NCBI GenBank assembly: GCA_950106755.1
Contig: OX467082.1
Span: forward strand, 34,844,001-34,908,000
Source: Climacium dendroides
Taxonomy: Eukaryota > Streptophyta > Bryopsida > Hypnales > Climaciaceae
Reading direction: 5' to 3'
DNA length: 64,000 nt
Shown here: positions 11,337 to 24,017 of the stretch, in pieces
Position numbering within the stretch: the stretch's first letter is position 1
How the letters are laid out: the number at the start of each line of letters is the position of its first letter
The notes under the pieces: generated by a model
Told to the model about the DNA's origin: nothing
The model's database searches: none
The model's input: the letters and a program-made list of their open reading frames with translations, nothing else
Program-made: the position numbers and the translations under genes

Positions 11337-11840
11337 GTTGCCACAGTCAAAACAAAAATAAAAATAATTTTCTCATTTGTTAGTTCATAAAAACTTCAAA
11401 ATTCAATCACTTTCTCACCATAGATTCAAACACCACAAACCAAGCCCGTGCAACCCTCTTTACCAAAAGCTTTCCAACGGTATCAAAAACGTGAGTAGGA
11501 GACGCACAGTCTAGGAGATTTCAATGTAACAAACAAAATAAACAAAACAAAACAAAACAAGCAACCCAATTTAAGGTATGGATCATTCATCACTAGTGTG
11601 CCTTGCGCCATTGCCACAACCAAAATAAAAATAAAAGTAATTTTATAATTTTTCAACTCATAAAAACTTCGAAAATCAATAACTTTCACACCGTGATTTA
11701 AAATGCCACAAAACCAAGCTAGTGCACCCCTCCTCGCGGAGGACTTTTCAATGGTACCAAACATGTGATTGAGGGATACATGGTCCAGGAAATCTCAATG
11801 TAATAAACAAAACAAACAGAAAAATTTAAGGTATTGATAT
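11337..11840. repeat. Tandem duplication of a unit of about 245 bp
   Basis: Two adjacent diverged units, about 11337-11581 and 11612-11840, share the order: ttgccacagtcaaaacaaaa, cataaaaacttc, ccacaaaccaagcccgtgca, a CC-rich patch, and a C-to-A-rich tail (aacaaaacaaaacaaaacaa) followed by atttaaggtat. The second unit reads the same with scattered substitutions. No coding frame spans them. They may be a decayed satellite or two halves of an older repeat. Confidence 0.7.
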
Positions 11841-13095
11841 TTGCTTCCATTTTGCAAGTAGCAATGAATGAAAATTTTTATCTTTTTATTTTTAAGAGAT
11901 GAAATCATATATTTGCTATAAATCAAACAAATTTTCAAATTTTTCTAGGAAAATTTGAAATTATTTTCACAAAAAATGATTGTATATTATAGTGTATAAT
12001 TGAACATCATGGTATAAACCAAATTGTGTCACTCTAAATTAGAAAGTCATAAAACCATAGTTATAGGACCAAAGTTCATACTGTTATAAAATATCAAAAT
12101 TTTCAAAATTTTCAAAATTTTCAATTGGAGAAAAACGTACATTTGATAAGCTTCAATTCATTAATCAAAATTAAATTGATTTTTTTTCATTTTTATGGCT
12201 AAAATTCACATTAAGAGTAAAGAGCCAAAAAATGCCAAAAATATACTATCTATAAGGGTGACCTATGGATTTTAGTATCATCTCCTTTAGGGCCGGTTTA
12301 CACCAAAGCCGGACCTTAGACCCTCTTGAATTATCAAAGCAGGGATTGGTGGAGAGATTGGTGTGGTTCAAGTTTGGTTTACACTTTGGCCATAGTCCAT
12401 GTCATTTTTCATAGATGAGAAGTCTACTTGGAATCCTACATGGCCAAAGCAAATAATGTTTTACTGGTTTCTAAGAGCTTTTTTCTTGACCACCTCTTTG
12501 AAGTAGGCCTAACAAATTTCTGGAAGACTATGGCATATTAAAACCTCACAACCATAGATTTTGTTTATTTAATTGATCTTGCAATTGACAATGTCAAATC
12601 TAATAATAAATAGATATGGCTAGACTATGGTATCTCATGGGTTTATACCAAGACCATGCAAAGTGGTATTACTATTTTTTGTCTTGGGCTTTTCCTTTGC
12701 ATGGTCACATGACTCACATCTAACAAAGTAGGATACCCTAAAATACTTTTAGTCCTTGGTCTAATCTTGATGTAAATCAACCTTTGGAAAAGTCAATAAT
12801 ACCATAGTCTTTTAAAGCCTTCAAGCATGATTTCAAGTTATTTTTTGCTTTGGGATAGGCCTGTCATAGATGTGATGAAAGCTCAAACCAAATGCATTAG
12901 ATACTTAACTAAGAAAAAAAAAATTAAATGAGAAAAAATGATTCTCATGATTGCTTTCTAGGAAGGGCAAGCTTAAAAGAGGCAATTACATTCAACCCAA
13001 GACAATGGTTGTTTCCATTAGAGCATTTCTAATAGTGTGGAAAATTTTATCTCTTCCAAAAAAAGGATCACTTGTTTAGAAGCTAGGTCACTTGA
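11841..13095. other. AT-rich intergenic DNA, no gene seen
   Basis: Bases about 12040-12250 share order and wording with 15990-16190 (tccaaagtt, then a run of aaattttc, then taaaattcacattaagagtaa), which marks an old dispersed repeat. The rest shows no recognisable gene or element. Confidence 0.45.
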
Positions 13096-13965
13096 TTAAC
13101 CCATAAAGTTCATAGGCCATTTTTTGTCACAAACCACTCAAAACTATCATTTCCAATGCAAAAAACAAAATTTTTAAACATTTTTTTCTTTTGCACGCTC
13201 AACCATGGGATCTTGCACTAGGCTAGTATGGAAATGTTTAGAAGAAATTTTAGAAACTTTGGTCGTATAAATTACAAGATCTAAGCATTTAAAGTCAAGA
13301 AAATGATTTTTTTGCACCTAACTTGACTAGATTGTAAGACTTTAAACCCTGTTAGCTTAAATTTTTTGTACTATAGAGCTTGAATTTAAATTTTCATATG
13401 TTGAAGAATTGAATTGAAATTCAAAAACAACAATTTAATTTTCATTCTTAAAAAAATCATTAAATAGAAGTAGATATAGGATGGAATTGAAATATACTCA
13501 AATCCCAATGGGGAGCTTGTTCTAGCAAGCAATCTAAATCATGTAGAACTTTTTTCCAAAATAGTGAAAATGAAATTCAAAAGTAGATCCAATACATTAT
13601 TTTCTCAAGAATTTGCTAAAATTGCCTTAAAATAAGATTCTTCAAAAGTTTCACATCACTTATTCAAATGGAATGAATCAAATCTTTTCACATAAACAAA
13701 AATATCTTATATTATATAAAATATTTTAAAATTATATAAAAAGAATTTGTTTGTTTTTTGTTGCCCTTTATTTCATATATTTTGTTTTGGATGGCATAAC
13801 TTTTGCTACTAGGCATTGATAGAAGTAGAAATTATATTCCTACAAAATTAATAAGCTTTCATTTCTTGAAAAAAATCACAAAATTATGCCCAAAATTGGG
13901 ATCATGGGAACATACTTGAACCTTCTAAAATCTCCCAAAGAAACTCTTGGGACTTTAGGGGTTAA
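13096..13965 (+). mobile_element. TTAA element, family A, copy A2
   Basis: An 870-bp diverged copy with TTAA at 13096-13099 and 13962-13965 and ends ccataaag and ctttagggg. The left signature is caaaccactcaaaactatca. The end hairpin here is TCCCAA/TTGGGA at 13933-13952, a different sequence from the TTGTCCC version in other copies but in the same place. No coding capacity. Confidence 0.68.
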
Positions 13966-16900
13966 TACAAATGCAATTAATTGTATTAATTATCAACCAA
14001 TTACTAATCTCAAAATGTACAAAAGAAAAACAAAACTCGACGGTTATATGTGTCAATGTACAAATTGCCAAAGAAAAAATAGTATCTGAAATAGTTTTTA
14101 ACCTTAGCTACAATGGAAAATTTGTCAAAGCAAAGATATAATCCAAAGGCATGTCCAAGCATTAAATCCTACATGAAAGGAGGCTTTTTCAAGAGAAATT
14201 GTCAAAAAATGTCATTTTTTGAATAGTGGCCAAAATTGAGAATTACATATGTGCGTATGTGTTTGTATTTCAACTATGAAAAAGTGTAGTAAACTATTAC
14301 AACAATGTGTAGAAAACACTTTAAACCATTCGATATCATGAATTGAAAGATTATTAATAATGCTTGAAGTGAGAGAAAAAACTCATTTAACTCTTCCAAA
14401 ACGTAGTCAAGAGACTTCAAGCCGGTTTGGAATAAAAAATTTGTTCTATAGAAGTTGAGGTTTTACACTATCAAGTAATACTCTTGTTAGATAAATTCAT
14501 GTAAAATTTTAGAAGCAAATATAGGATCTTCTAATACAACGAGGTCAATTAAATGACAATAGAATAGTCATTTTCTTATGCTTTTTATGCATTGAGGATG
14601 TTTTTTGAAATCAAACTAATGAAAACTTAGAGACAAATACTTGGAGTTCATATATGAAAAGAAATTCAAAAAAATTGAAAGCACATATTTCAAGTTCATA
14701 ATAGCATTTGCAATTAGATATAAATGATTTTTTCCAAACTTATCTGACAACATTAGTAGAGTTTTGACCCCACTTAGAATGAAATTTTTGCACTAAAAGT
14801 AGTTGTTTTTTTTACAATTGCATATTATATCACTTTAATTACATATATGCCAAATTTCAAAAATAGATGAGGAATTTAGCAATAGATGCCAAAATTGTTC
14901 AAATTCCTTAATATGTTGTGGACAACATAACTTTTGATCTGGGCATCCAATGATAATTTTTTTGTCATTCACTCAAAGGATATCAATGTCTCCATCTTCT
15001 GTCAATTTTTTAGAAACATCCATTCATTATTGACTTTGTCGTTACATACTTGAATTTCCAATTGTTCCTTGAATGAGCATTTGGTCTTTTAAGAGTTGAA
15101 GCATGGTTCAATTTAGGGGAAGCCTACCTTAAGCATAGTAGAAAGTCCATGTGAATGATGGACTCAACTTTAGGAACAAAATTTGGTCAAACTCATCAAG
15201 TAGTAATAAATTAATACCTAAAGGTCTCCACATTCAAAAAGTGAATGTGTCTTAGTAAACTTAATTGTAACTCTCAAAGTATTCATTTTTGGTTTTGATT
15301 TGACTTTAGAAAATGAAGCCTATTAACCTATCTTTCCAATTCATTTCAACACTTTGGAAAATATTGACCATTCAAAAAATAATGAAAATGAGTTATTGCA
15401 ATTAGAAGTTCCATGCAATAGAATCTCAAAAACACCATACATATGTATGTCTATGGTATTTTCACCTTTAAAATTGGTTTTGAAGTTGAAATTATAAAAT
15501 ATTGTTTCTCATTCTAACCTTCATTTTTGGTCAAAATTCCAAATTATTACATATATAATAATTGATATTCAATATAATTTTATGTACATATTGTACTTTT
15601 AAAAATTACAATATTTTGATTTTTCCACCAAAAATTCTAATAGCTCAGCATCTTTAGAAAAAATATTCATTCAAAAATGAAATTTATCAAATTCTTATCA
15701 ATCAATTTTATAAAGGCTTAACTCCTAAAGTTCTTTGGCTCAGAAATTTAAAAAATAATTTTGGATTCAATTGAACATTTTATTTTTTTTAATATTAATT
15801 CACATGCCTTCAACAAGACAAAGAAATTTCAGATGTTTTGTTTAAATTTGAAATTATTATTATTATTCTAAAAATTTATAAAATTCATATCAAATATAAA
15901 ATACTCTCAAAATAGATGAAGAATTCATTGTTGGTGTATATAATGGTGTGAAAAATCATAGCGAAAATCAAATTTCTTTGTCATTCTATATTTAAAAATT
16001 GAGTAGAACTTTGTAAGAGGTCCAAAGTTGAATGACAATAAAAAATACAATTTTAGAAATTTCAGAAATTTTCAAATCGGTATAAAAACTAGACTAAATA
16101 AAATTATTTCATTAATTAGATTCAAATTCAAAAAAAATCATTTTTAAGACTAAAATTCAAATCAAGAGCAAAAGAGGTAGGCATTGCCAAATGTATTAGA
16201 AGGCATATTTTTTGGTTTATAGATGTAGTAGTTATTCTCTAAAAAATTCTATAATTCTTTGATGAGTTTTTTCCACTAACAAATGATGTAAATATGCTAA
16301 AAATATTTCCCCCTAAAAATTAGATGAAAATCATTTGTTCTACAGTGAAATCAAGGTATATTTAATGATTCATCATCTACTATGTGGCTTGCATTAGTGT
16401 TGGCATCTTTGTAGCTTTATCAAAGAGACTTATTACGTCATCTAGGTGATGTCCATCATGTTTATCACAAGCAAGTGAAGCAGATCCACATGAACACAAT
16501 CCAAGAAGCTTTTATTCTAATAATAATATATTTTACATTTCAATGTATAATATACCTATTGGATATGTTTGGCAAAAAATAATTTAAAAATAAATATCAC
16601 ACTTTTGGAGAAATTAATTTTTTCAAAAAAATTATATAGAGAATTTTTTTTTGTAGAATAATTTTTTTAAAGCATTTGTTGAATCTTATTTTCTAAAGAT
16701 CATTAAATAGTTTTTTAGAGAAGTGCTAATCTTGCCATTCACTTATAATATCATAGTCAATTTGGCTAATATTTGGAATTTGACCTTTTAGCAAACTTCC
16801 ATGTGTCACTAAAGTTAGAAAAGGACCAAAACCATTTCCAAAGGTAATAATGCTTCAATATAGACATCAACAATCAAAGCAAATACTGCCCACTTATATG

Positions 16901-18354
16901 TGAATGAGGGAGAAACAAATGGAATAATGAAGTTACTTTGTTGTTAAAGAAATCTCTTAAGTATGTTGATATTCAACATGTAATGTTCTTAAGTTTTTAA
17001 CCCTTAAATGTTCAAAGAGCCCAATCGTAGTTACAACATGGTGTTTTTTTTTGTATATTTTCCATAGACTAATAAAAGAACTTGAACTTGTATTGAGATG
17101 GAACCAATGATACATAACACTTCCAAGTTGGATTGGTGTTATACCTCCTAAATGTCTCAAGAGCTACAATATGGTCTTCTATTTCTACATGTATGGTGTA
17201 GAATTTGAATGTGATAAGGTTCAATGGTTAAATTGTCAAATGCTAATTGTTGAATTATCAATCCTGTGGTATATATCTTGCCATATCTTATTACATAATT
17301 TTTATTTTTGAAGTCACATACAATGTTGTATATATGGTTCTATATAAATCTCAAATGGGTAATAGAGTCAAGGAGCAAATTTTTTTTCTTTCTAGATTGG
17401 ACTCTTGATATGCCATTGGAAAGCTCATGGAAAGTTTGGTAATAGCAATTATCTTATATTGCAATTCAATTTCATTTGACAAATTTGGCCAATATTTTTA
17501 GTCAATAAAAACTCTTTGGACCACACACTACTACCCAAAAATCATATTTTTTTAATTTTGATGTGTGCGGTTAATAGACATATTTCTAAGCTATATGGCA
17601 GACTCAATGTTGGGGTATTTTCAATGAGGGAAAGCATCCGCCTCAATGAGCTTGGTGAAAAGCCAAACTCCTTGAAATCAACTTAACATTCTTTCCATTT
17701 ACAATTGGTTGTGTTCTCTAAATTGAAGGGCCCAAAAGTTTTTTAGTTGGAAAAGTCCCTAGTAGTGACCATGGTGGAGGACGATTCATAGCCTCCCTTC
17801 ATCCTTGGCTCATTTGGAGAGCAAGGGTGGCAATCCTCTAACTAGTCTAAATTCTAAACCAATGGAGTCTCTAAATAAAAACATACTCCATAATTTGATG
17901 TTGGTTACTTTTGCTAATTAGGGGTATCTAATTGCAAATATGAACTCAAAATTTTCATCTATAATAAATAATAAATACCTGAATTTTTTACCATAAGAAA
18001 GTGTATGAGACTATGGATTGGCTCCTCCATAATGACCCCTTTCAATAGAACAAACCACTAGAATTGTCTAGCAATAAACTAGGAGATTCTAAAAGCACAT
18101 AAGCTCTAAAACCCTCCCACCTCCTCAAATGTTCACTATTTGTACATATTTCTTTTTCATAGTCTTTAGCAATATACTTACAATGTACATTTTAGGAAGT
18201 GAGTAATTTTAGAGCCCTATGCCATTTCAACTTCGAGATTTCATAACTAATTCCATAAAATTCCAAAAAATTGAAACAACTTGGATTAGATGCCAATTCC
18301 ACTAGTCTTTTCCAAAAAGCTTCATTTCCCCCAAATTCAATTTCCGCTCTGAGA
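13966..18354. repeat. AT-rich repeat remnants, probably including a family D copy
   Basis: No gene was seen in 4.4 kb. Bases about 14280-15102 resemble family D (24018-24587): both contain acatgccaaatttcaaaa-type words and end near catttggtcctttaggg (here catttggtcttttaagagtt). Bases 15990-16190 match 12040-12250. The rest (16.2-18.3 kb) holds no open frame above about 70 codons and no recognisable element. Confidence 0.4.
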
Positions 18355-18745
18355 GCATCCCCACCCGTCTTACATAACAAATGACTTCTTAAGAGTGGCT
18401 TGCAAAAGTGCCCCACCCATCTTTCAAAACAAATGACTTTTTAAGAGGAAGGGCTTCCAAGCCAAGGGGGCTTGCATATTGGGGTCATTTTGCAAGCCAC
18501 CTACTAGCTTGCAAAATAACCAAGGACAAGAAGTTGTCCCCTTTCCCGAAACCTCTCACCCAATCATAAAAACTTTTAATATTGTCAAAACTGAAAATGA
18601 CCACTACAAAAATAATTTAACCACACATAACCTCATTGGTTGGCCTCCGGGCCTACAACCAGTGAGGCTCATTGCTCCCCCCACTTGCAAAATGGAAGGC
18701 GTGGCATTTTGCCAACCACATTTTTGCAGGACGGGTGGGCATGCA
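18355..18745. mobile_element. Short inverted-repeat element with GCATSCCCACCCGTC ends
   Basis: The left end GCATCCCCACCCGTC (about 18355-18369) matches the reverse complement of the right end (gacgggtgggcatgc, 18730-18744) with one mismatch. The interior is GC-richer than the surroundings and contains a duplicated phrase, acaaatgacttcttaagag (about 18377-18395) and acaaatgactttttaagag (about 18428-18446). It encodes no recognised protein. I could not settle a clean target duplication, so the superfamily is open (MITE, perhaps hAT-like). Confidence 0.6.
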
Positions 18746-18884
18746 GTCTTAGATGTGTGATTTATGGACCTCCGACCTTAGTAGTACTTCTGCTTGGTTA
18801 AAATTAGAAATGAGGACCAAACATATGAAAGGCATGAATGGATGGTGAAAAATGACTAGTGCCCGTCTTACATCAGGAAAGTAT

Positions 18885-19125
18885 CCCCGCATTGCAACAA
18901 TATTGTTTCAATGCTTGAACAATAGAGTACTAAAAACGTACTATTGCACTACTGCAATAGCAATGCTTGAACAGTAGAGTACTAAGAACATATTGTTGCA
19001 CTCCTGCAATAGTATACTTTCAATGGATAGATTACACCCTCCATTGAAATTGTATGTATTTAATACTCTACTGTCCAAGCATTGAAATAGTATTGCAACA
19101 ATACTGCAATACTGTTGCAATGGTT
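18885..19125. mobile_element. Fold-back MITE of about 240 bp
   Basis: The left arm 18889-18932 (attgcaacaatattgtttca, then atgcttgaacaatagagtac) is the near-exact reverse complement of 19060-19110. A tandem second copy of the inner arm (tgcttgaacagtagagtact) follows at about 18964. The centre has a small hairpin, tcaatgga/tccattga, at 19019-19048. No coding capacity; transcription across it would give a hairpin RNA. Confidence 0.75.
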
Positions 19126-19959
19126 TGTTTTTTTCCCCATGTATTCTTGCCTGAATGCCAGAAATTGGGGACGCAGTCTATGAGTCCCTCTGTCTGGCTC
19201 ATCTTTATCAGTGAAGAGCCTGTCTGCCTGAGATTACTGGATTGGGATGGAAGTTAAGTTAGGTCCCCCTGGAAGTTGGGTGGGGGGAATGAAGAACTGA
19301 GCACAGAAATCATGGCCCTTGCGCAGGGAAAGGGTCAGAAGGCTTCATTCCCCAACTGCCAATGGCCCAATAACACACACACCCAAACCCACCAAGGCCC
19401 ACTCCATGTTCACAACCCCAACATCAACTGCATTGGCCGGCGGTGACCCAGGACTACTGAAAAAGCATGATTCAATTGACCCTTCTTACTGAAGAGCTGG
19501 TGCATAACATTAACCCCTAAAGGTTATTGTTTAAGGTAGTCGGTCCATAAAGCGAGCACCTAAGGACTGAAACTGAATTTTGGGCAGGTGAAACTTCTCA
19601 AAACATGTTTCACTAAATTTTCCTTGAAAGAAAAGAGGAATTGGCATCTAACCCAAGTTGTTTCATATTTTTTGGATCATTTTTGAATTAGTTATGAATT
19701 TTCAAACGAGATGTGGTATAGGTCCCTATTTATGTCCCTAGGGCTTATTGCAACTTCTGAAGATAAATGGGAAAGCAAAGAGTATGATTGACTCTTGTTG
19801 TTAACAATGCATTTTTTCTTTTCATTCATTCAAGGACTACAAAGGTCCATTTAAAAACCACTTCATATCCATTTAAAAACCACTTCATATCCATTTGCAA
19901 CCACCTATAGTACCTATATGGACAATTCTTAATGCCCACTTATATTTTGAGCCTACTAC
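19126..19959. other. Low-copy-looking intergenic DNA with a miR166-like hairpin
   Basis: Bases 19130-19480 have more even composition than the flanks and match nothing else here. A hairpin at 19284-19353 pairs GGGGAATGAAG with CTTCATTCCCC and, further in, CTGA with TCAG. A 22-bp unit (ccatttaaaaaccacttcat...) is repeated in tandem at about 19850-19895. No protein gene was recognised. Confidence 0.4.
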
Positions 19960-20766
19960 CTTATGTTTTCACCAAAAGCACTCCAAAACTGCCATTTCTA
20001 GTACAAGTATCAATTTTTTTATTTAAAAAAACAATAAAATTTTGTAAACACATGTAATTATAGGATCTTGTAGTACGTTGAAAACATGTGGAAAAAATTT
20101 AAGAAATTTTCACCATGTGGATTGAAAGAAATTAGTGTTTGAAGTGACAAAAATCCTTAAGTTTTTTTACCCTATGAAAAACAGGCATTTGCACTTCACA
20201 AGGTCACATTTGCATGAAAAAATGTCCAAAATAATGGTTACTTTTTGGATTCATTTTTCAAGGCAAGTTGGCTACATGTTTGAAAAATTTGAGATCATGT
20301 GGAATTGTACAACATATAGGAAAAAAATAGTAAGTTCAAAGAAGTAAAGGGTGATTCAAAATACTAAATTGCTAACAATTTATTTATGGAATTGAAAGAT
20401 ATCAATCCTATTGGTTGCAATGTTATAATAAATAATCTACACCTAATGTTTTTATTTTTTTCAAAAATACTAAAAATTGAGTTAAATAGAGGGTTTCAAA
20501 GTTTATTTTAGAGTAGAGATTTGGTAACCACCTACAAACTACGTGCAAACTACCCACAAACTAACTCTTCAAAACTATCATCTCATTATTCAAAACTTTC
20601 CACGTATAAATAAATTTAAAAAATAAACTTTTATTTTTATTTTTAATTTTTAAATGATTTTTAAAGATTTTTTTTGTTGCCTTGTTTGCCCATCGATCAT
20701 TGAAAACTAGATATCATACAATAACTTTTTAACCATGTAGTCAAAAGTTATGGAAATTGGTGGGCC
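19960..20766 (-). mobile_element. TTAA element, family B, copy B1, cut by another element
   Basis: This reads as family B in reverse: ttatgttttcaccaaaagca, then aaaactgccatttctagtac, then the interior, up to aaagttatggaaattggtgg. It stops at gggccTTAA (20767-20770), exactly the internal TTAA that is intact in copy B7 (61031-61040). Copy A7 begins at that TTAA. The missing remainder of B1 was not found on the far side. Confidence 0.7.
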
Positions 20767-21110
20767 TTAACCCCCAAAGGACCAAGGCCTTTTTCTACCA
20801 AAAAAACACTCAAAACTACCATTTCTATAACAAAGAGTAAAAAAAATTGAAAATTATTTTTTTTGCATATCTAACTATAGGATCTTACACTTCACTACTA
20901 AGAGAATGTGTGGAAAAAAAATTCAGAAATCTTGACCACATAGATTGCAAGATATTTAATTTTAAAGTGAAAAAATAAACTTTTTAGCATATTGTGGGGC
21001 TAGATTATTTGACATTGAACCATTTTAACTTTAAAATTTGGATATGTTGTAGTGCAAGTAGTACACTTGCATGAAATTAAACTTACTACTATTATTTTTT
21101 TTTAATTTAT
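20767..21110 (+). mobile_element. TTAA element, family A, copy A7, left part only
   Basis: TTAACCCCCAAAGGACCAAG opens the copy, followed by the family signature aaaaaacactcaaaactacc. Similarity to family A fades near 21,080-21,110 and no right terminus was found, so the copy is truncated. It sits at the internal TTAA of B1. Confidence 0.7.
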
Positions 21111-21139
21111 CAAATAGAATGAAAATTCCTTCTAGATTT

Positions 21140-21420
21140 TTTTAATAAGAATTCTACAAATTTTAAAATTCTACTGAATGAAATGGTACTCATTTAAAAT
21201 ATGATTCCAAATTTTTACATTTCTTATAATTCACTCTAAAATCTCCAAAAGTTGTGCAAAATAATATATAAAAAAATTTACACTTTTCAAATTTTCCACA
21301 ATTTTTGGAAGTTTTTGGAATGAATTGTAAGAAATATAAAAATTTGGAGTCATATTTTAAGTGAGTACTATTTCATTGACTAAAATTTTAAAATTCATAA
21401 AATTCCATTCAAGAAAATTT
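21140..21420. repeat. Long imperfect palindrome, arms of about 120 bp
   Basis: Bases about 21160-21268 are the imperfect reverse complement of about 21290-21405. The left arm has gaatgaaatggtactcattt and aaaatatgattccaaatttt; the right arm has their complements around 21340-21385. The spacer is about 20 bases. AT-rich and non-coding. No terminal repeat or target duplication is clear. Confidence 0.75.
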
Positions 21421-23169
21421 TCCAAAATGAATTTTGATTCCACTTACTAATAAATCTTGAAAAAAAATGGCCAAAATATATGTAGTTTCTTTATACTAAT
21501 ATGTTTGATTAAATTATTAAAAAAACAAAAATATTTTCATTTAAAAAAAAAATTATTTTAAACAAGTATGTTACTTGTTCTTCAACATGTTTGAAAATTT
21601 TGTTGGGAAAATCTAATTTCTCAATTTGCTTAGTTATGACAATTCTTGAAGTGTATGTTTACTTACCGTTCCATTTGCTAAAAAGAAATTTAAAATTTAA
21701 AATAAAAGTGTATGAATACTTGTGAGAGCCATGTATTAATACTGACTACCCCATGTTGGCGTGCTTGGGGGAGGAAGCGCACATGTTTCCTGCTGAGTTG
21801 TCATTCATGCTTGAGCCAATGGAAAAGAAATATTAGTAAAGCACCTCCATTGATTTACTCGGGAATTGTGAAATGAATAATTCCATTCTATTTCTCTCTA
21901 TTTAAATGTTTTAAGTCTCGTGATAATAATAATACCATTGTTATGTTTAGATGTTCTTATAATAGGGCCGCCAAGGGAAGGGGAGTACAATGGAATTTCA
22001 TGCCCTTGAACATCATGTGAAGGATAGCAGCTCTTCTTGTCCTCCATGTAAGTTACTTTAACTTAAGGTAGAACTACCCATTACCATACAGATTTGCTAT
22101 CTAGGTACTTTGGAGAAGTTATTTATCAGCTCTCATACTTTTCAGAGATTGAATTGTTCGAGAGAAGTCAATTGCAAAAAGAATTGAGTTTGTTTTTTTG
22201 ATTTTTCAAAGATTAAATTGTTAAACTGTAAGTAGACCCTTGTTGAAGCATGATCATACCATTGTTGAAACGTGGGCTAATGTATCCTCTTCGTGGTGCC
22301 ATCATGATAAAGAATTGGCAAAATTGTCGTAATAGATGGGCTAGTGATGGAAATGGGAAGAACCTGTAGGTGGTAGTATTGGGTAAATGGTGGTATTGGG
22401 CAGTTCCATCTTAGTTGAGGCATTGTGGAAGTAGTAACTTACTACACCATTAGTGACCACATAACATGGCAATTGTGGCACTGCCAGGGCTTTTATTTTT
22501 ATTTTTGAAGAAGTGCCAAAGTGGTGATATAAAATGTTATAGTGGTGCTCCAAATTTTAACTTTCATCCACATATTGAATAATAAATATCAAATTAGCAT
22601 ATATCACATGTCTATAATTTGGTTTTCATTTGCAATCTGGCAATTTCATCCAAGATTCTTTTTAATTTAAAGTGTTTTGACAATTTCATCTACATATTTT
22701 GGCATTTTTCTTGATATTTTTTAGCCAAATTATTTTTCTAGTGCAATCTAACACACACCAAAAAAAAAGTTGCAATTCGTAAGTGTGTCCCATCTTCGGT
22801 ATACTCAATCACATTTGCTTCAATAATTCAACTTGCTTCCAATTGTTGCTAGCCAAACTGGATCTATTACACCACTTAAAGTGGGTACACACACAAAATG
22901 CACTAGTAGCCCCAAATCCACCATCATCATTTTGGGTACATCTCTAAAATCAATATTTAGCTATGTGGAAGAAACAAGTTCAGAACATCTATGAGACAAA
23001 AAATTTGATCCTTCATAAACTTTTGCATATTGTATCCAAATGCCACATTCTTTGGTGTATTGGAACCTCTCCTTTGACTTGCCAATAGGAAACACAAGGA
23101 AAATTTGACTAATCTAATAAGAATAACTAGGCACATTAGCAAAAAGTGGTTGTTGGGGGGATAACCACC
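21421..23169. other. AT-rich intergenic DNA, no gene seen
   Basis: Bases 21720-22450 are slightly more balanced in composition. None of the short open frames on either strand has a recognisable product. No RNA gene or element terminus was identified. Confidence 0.4.
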
Positions 23170-23825
23170 TTAGCTCCTAAATGCCCAAGGTCTTTTTTGA
23201 GCTTTTAGGAATTTGCTCTAAATTGAACAAAAAGCCAACATTTTGATAAGAGTTGTATCATTTAAAAAAATTGTAACCCTACAAACTCAAACTAGACATG
23301 TTAAAGATCACATGGAAAAAGAAAACACAACAATATCACTTATGGATTAAAAGATTATAAATAATGTTTAATCATGAGGGTATTAAAATTGTAAAAGTGA
23401 TTTGAAGTCTTTCAATCCTCTTTTCACATGTCAAATCTAAAAAGTTGGTCACCAAAAATAAATGAGGATAAAGGGCCTAACATACACAGCTCCTATCAAT
23501 TTATGGCTTCTCAAAATCTACTTTACAATATTCTTAAATAAATATCTAATGTGATTTTTTCTCCAAGATCTAGTGTATTTGAGGTTTATTTTCAAGAGCC
23601 TCAATACTATGGAAAATCAAGATTGCAATGGCCCCCCTTGCACAAAATCTTAAATAGAAAAATCATAACTAATTGTTTTCAAAATTAGATTTGGGATGTT
23701 AAAATTAAACTTCAAAAAGAATTTTTATAAATATAAATTACTAAAAATAGAAACTTAGTTAGGTTTTGTTTAACTTCCAAGTTATGTTCACACCCAAATT
23801 TTGTGCCTCGGGCATTTAGAGGTTA
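23170..23825 (+). mobile_element. TTAA element, family C, copy C1
   Basis: The left end ctcctaaatgcccaagg and the right end, reverse-complemented (cctctaaatgcccgagg), are matching inverted termini related to the CCCCTAAAG ends of families A and B. The outer TTAA is degenerate here (TTAG on the left, GTTA on the right), so the copy is older. The internal TTAA at 23770-23773 is the empty equivalent of the site where B2 inserted into copy C2. Non-coding, about 656 bp. Confidence 0.6.
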
Positions 23826-24017
23826 CAAGAGACAGCTAGAACTCTAGAATTGTCTTTGTAAGTCATTCCTTCTTTTTTCATCTTGTATATTCAATTTCAA
23901 ATCCTATATATAGAGAGAGAATCTCATTCATGGCTTAGACTTTGTTGTTTCTCCTTTTAAAATGAACTTTTTTTTCATTTACACCAAAAATAAATTTAAA
24001 TTTAAAACAAAACAAAT

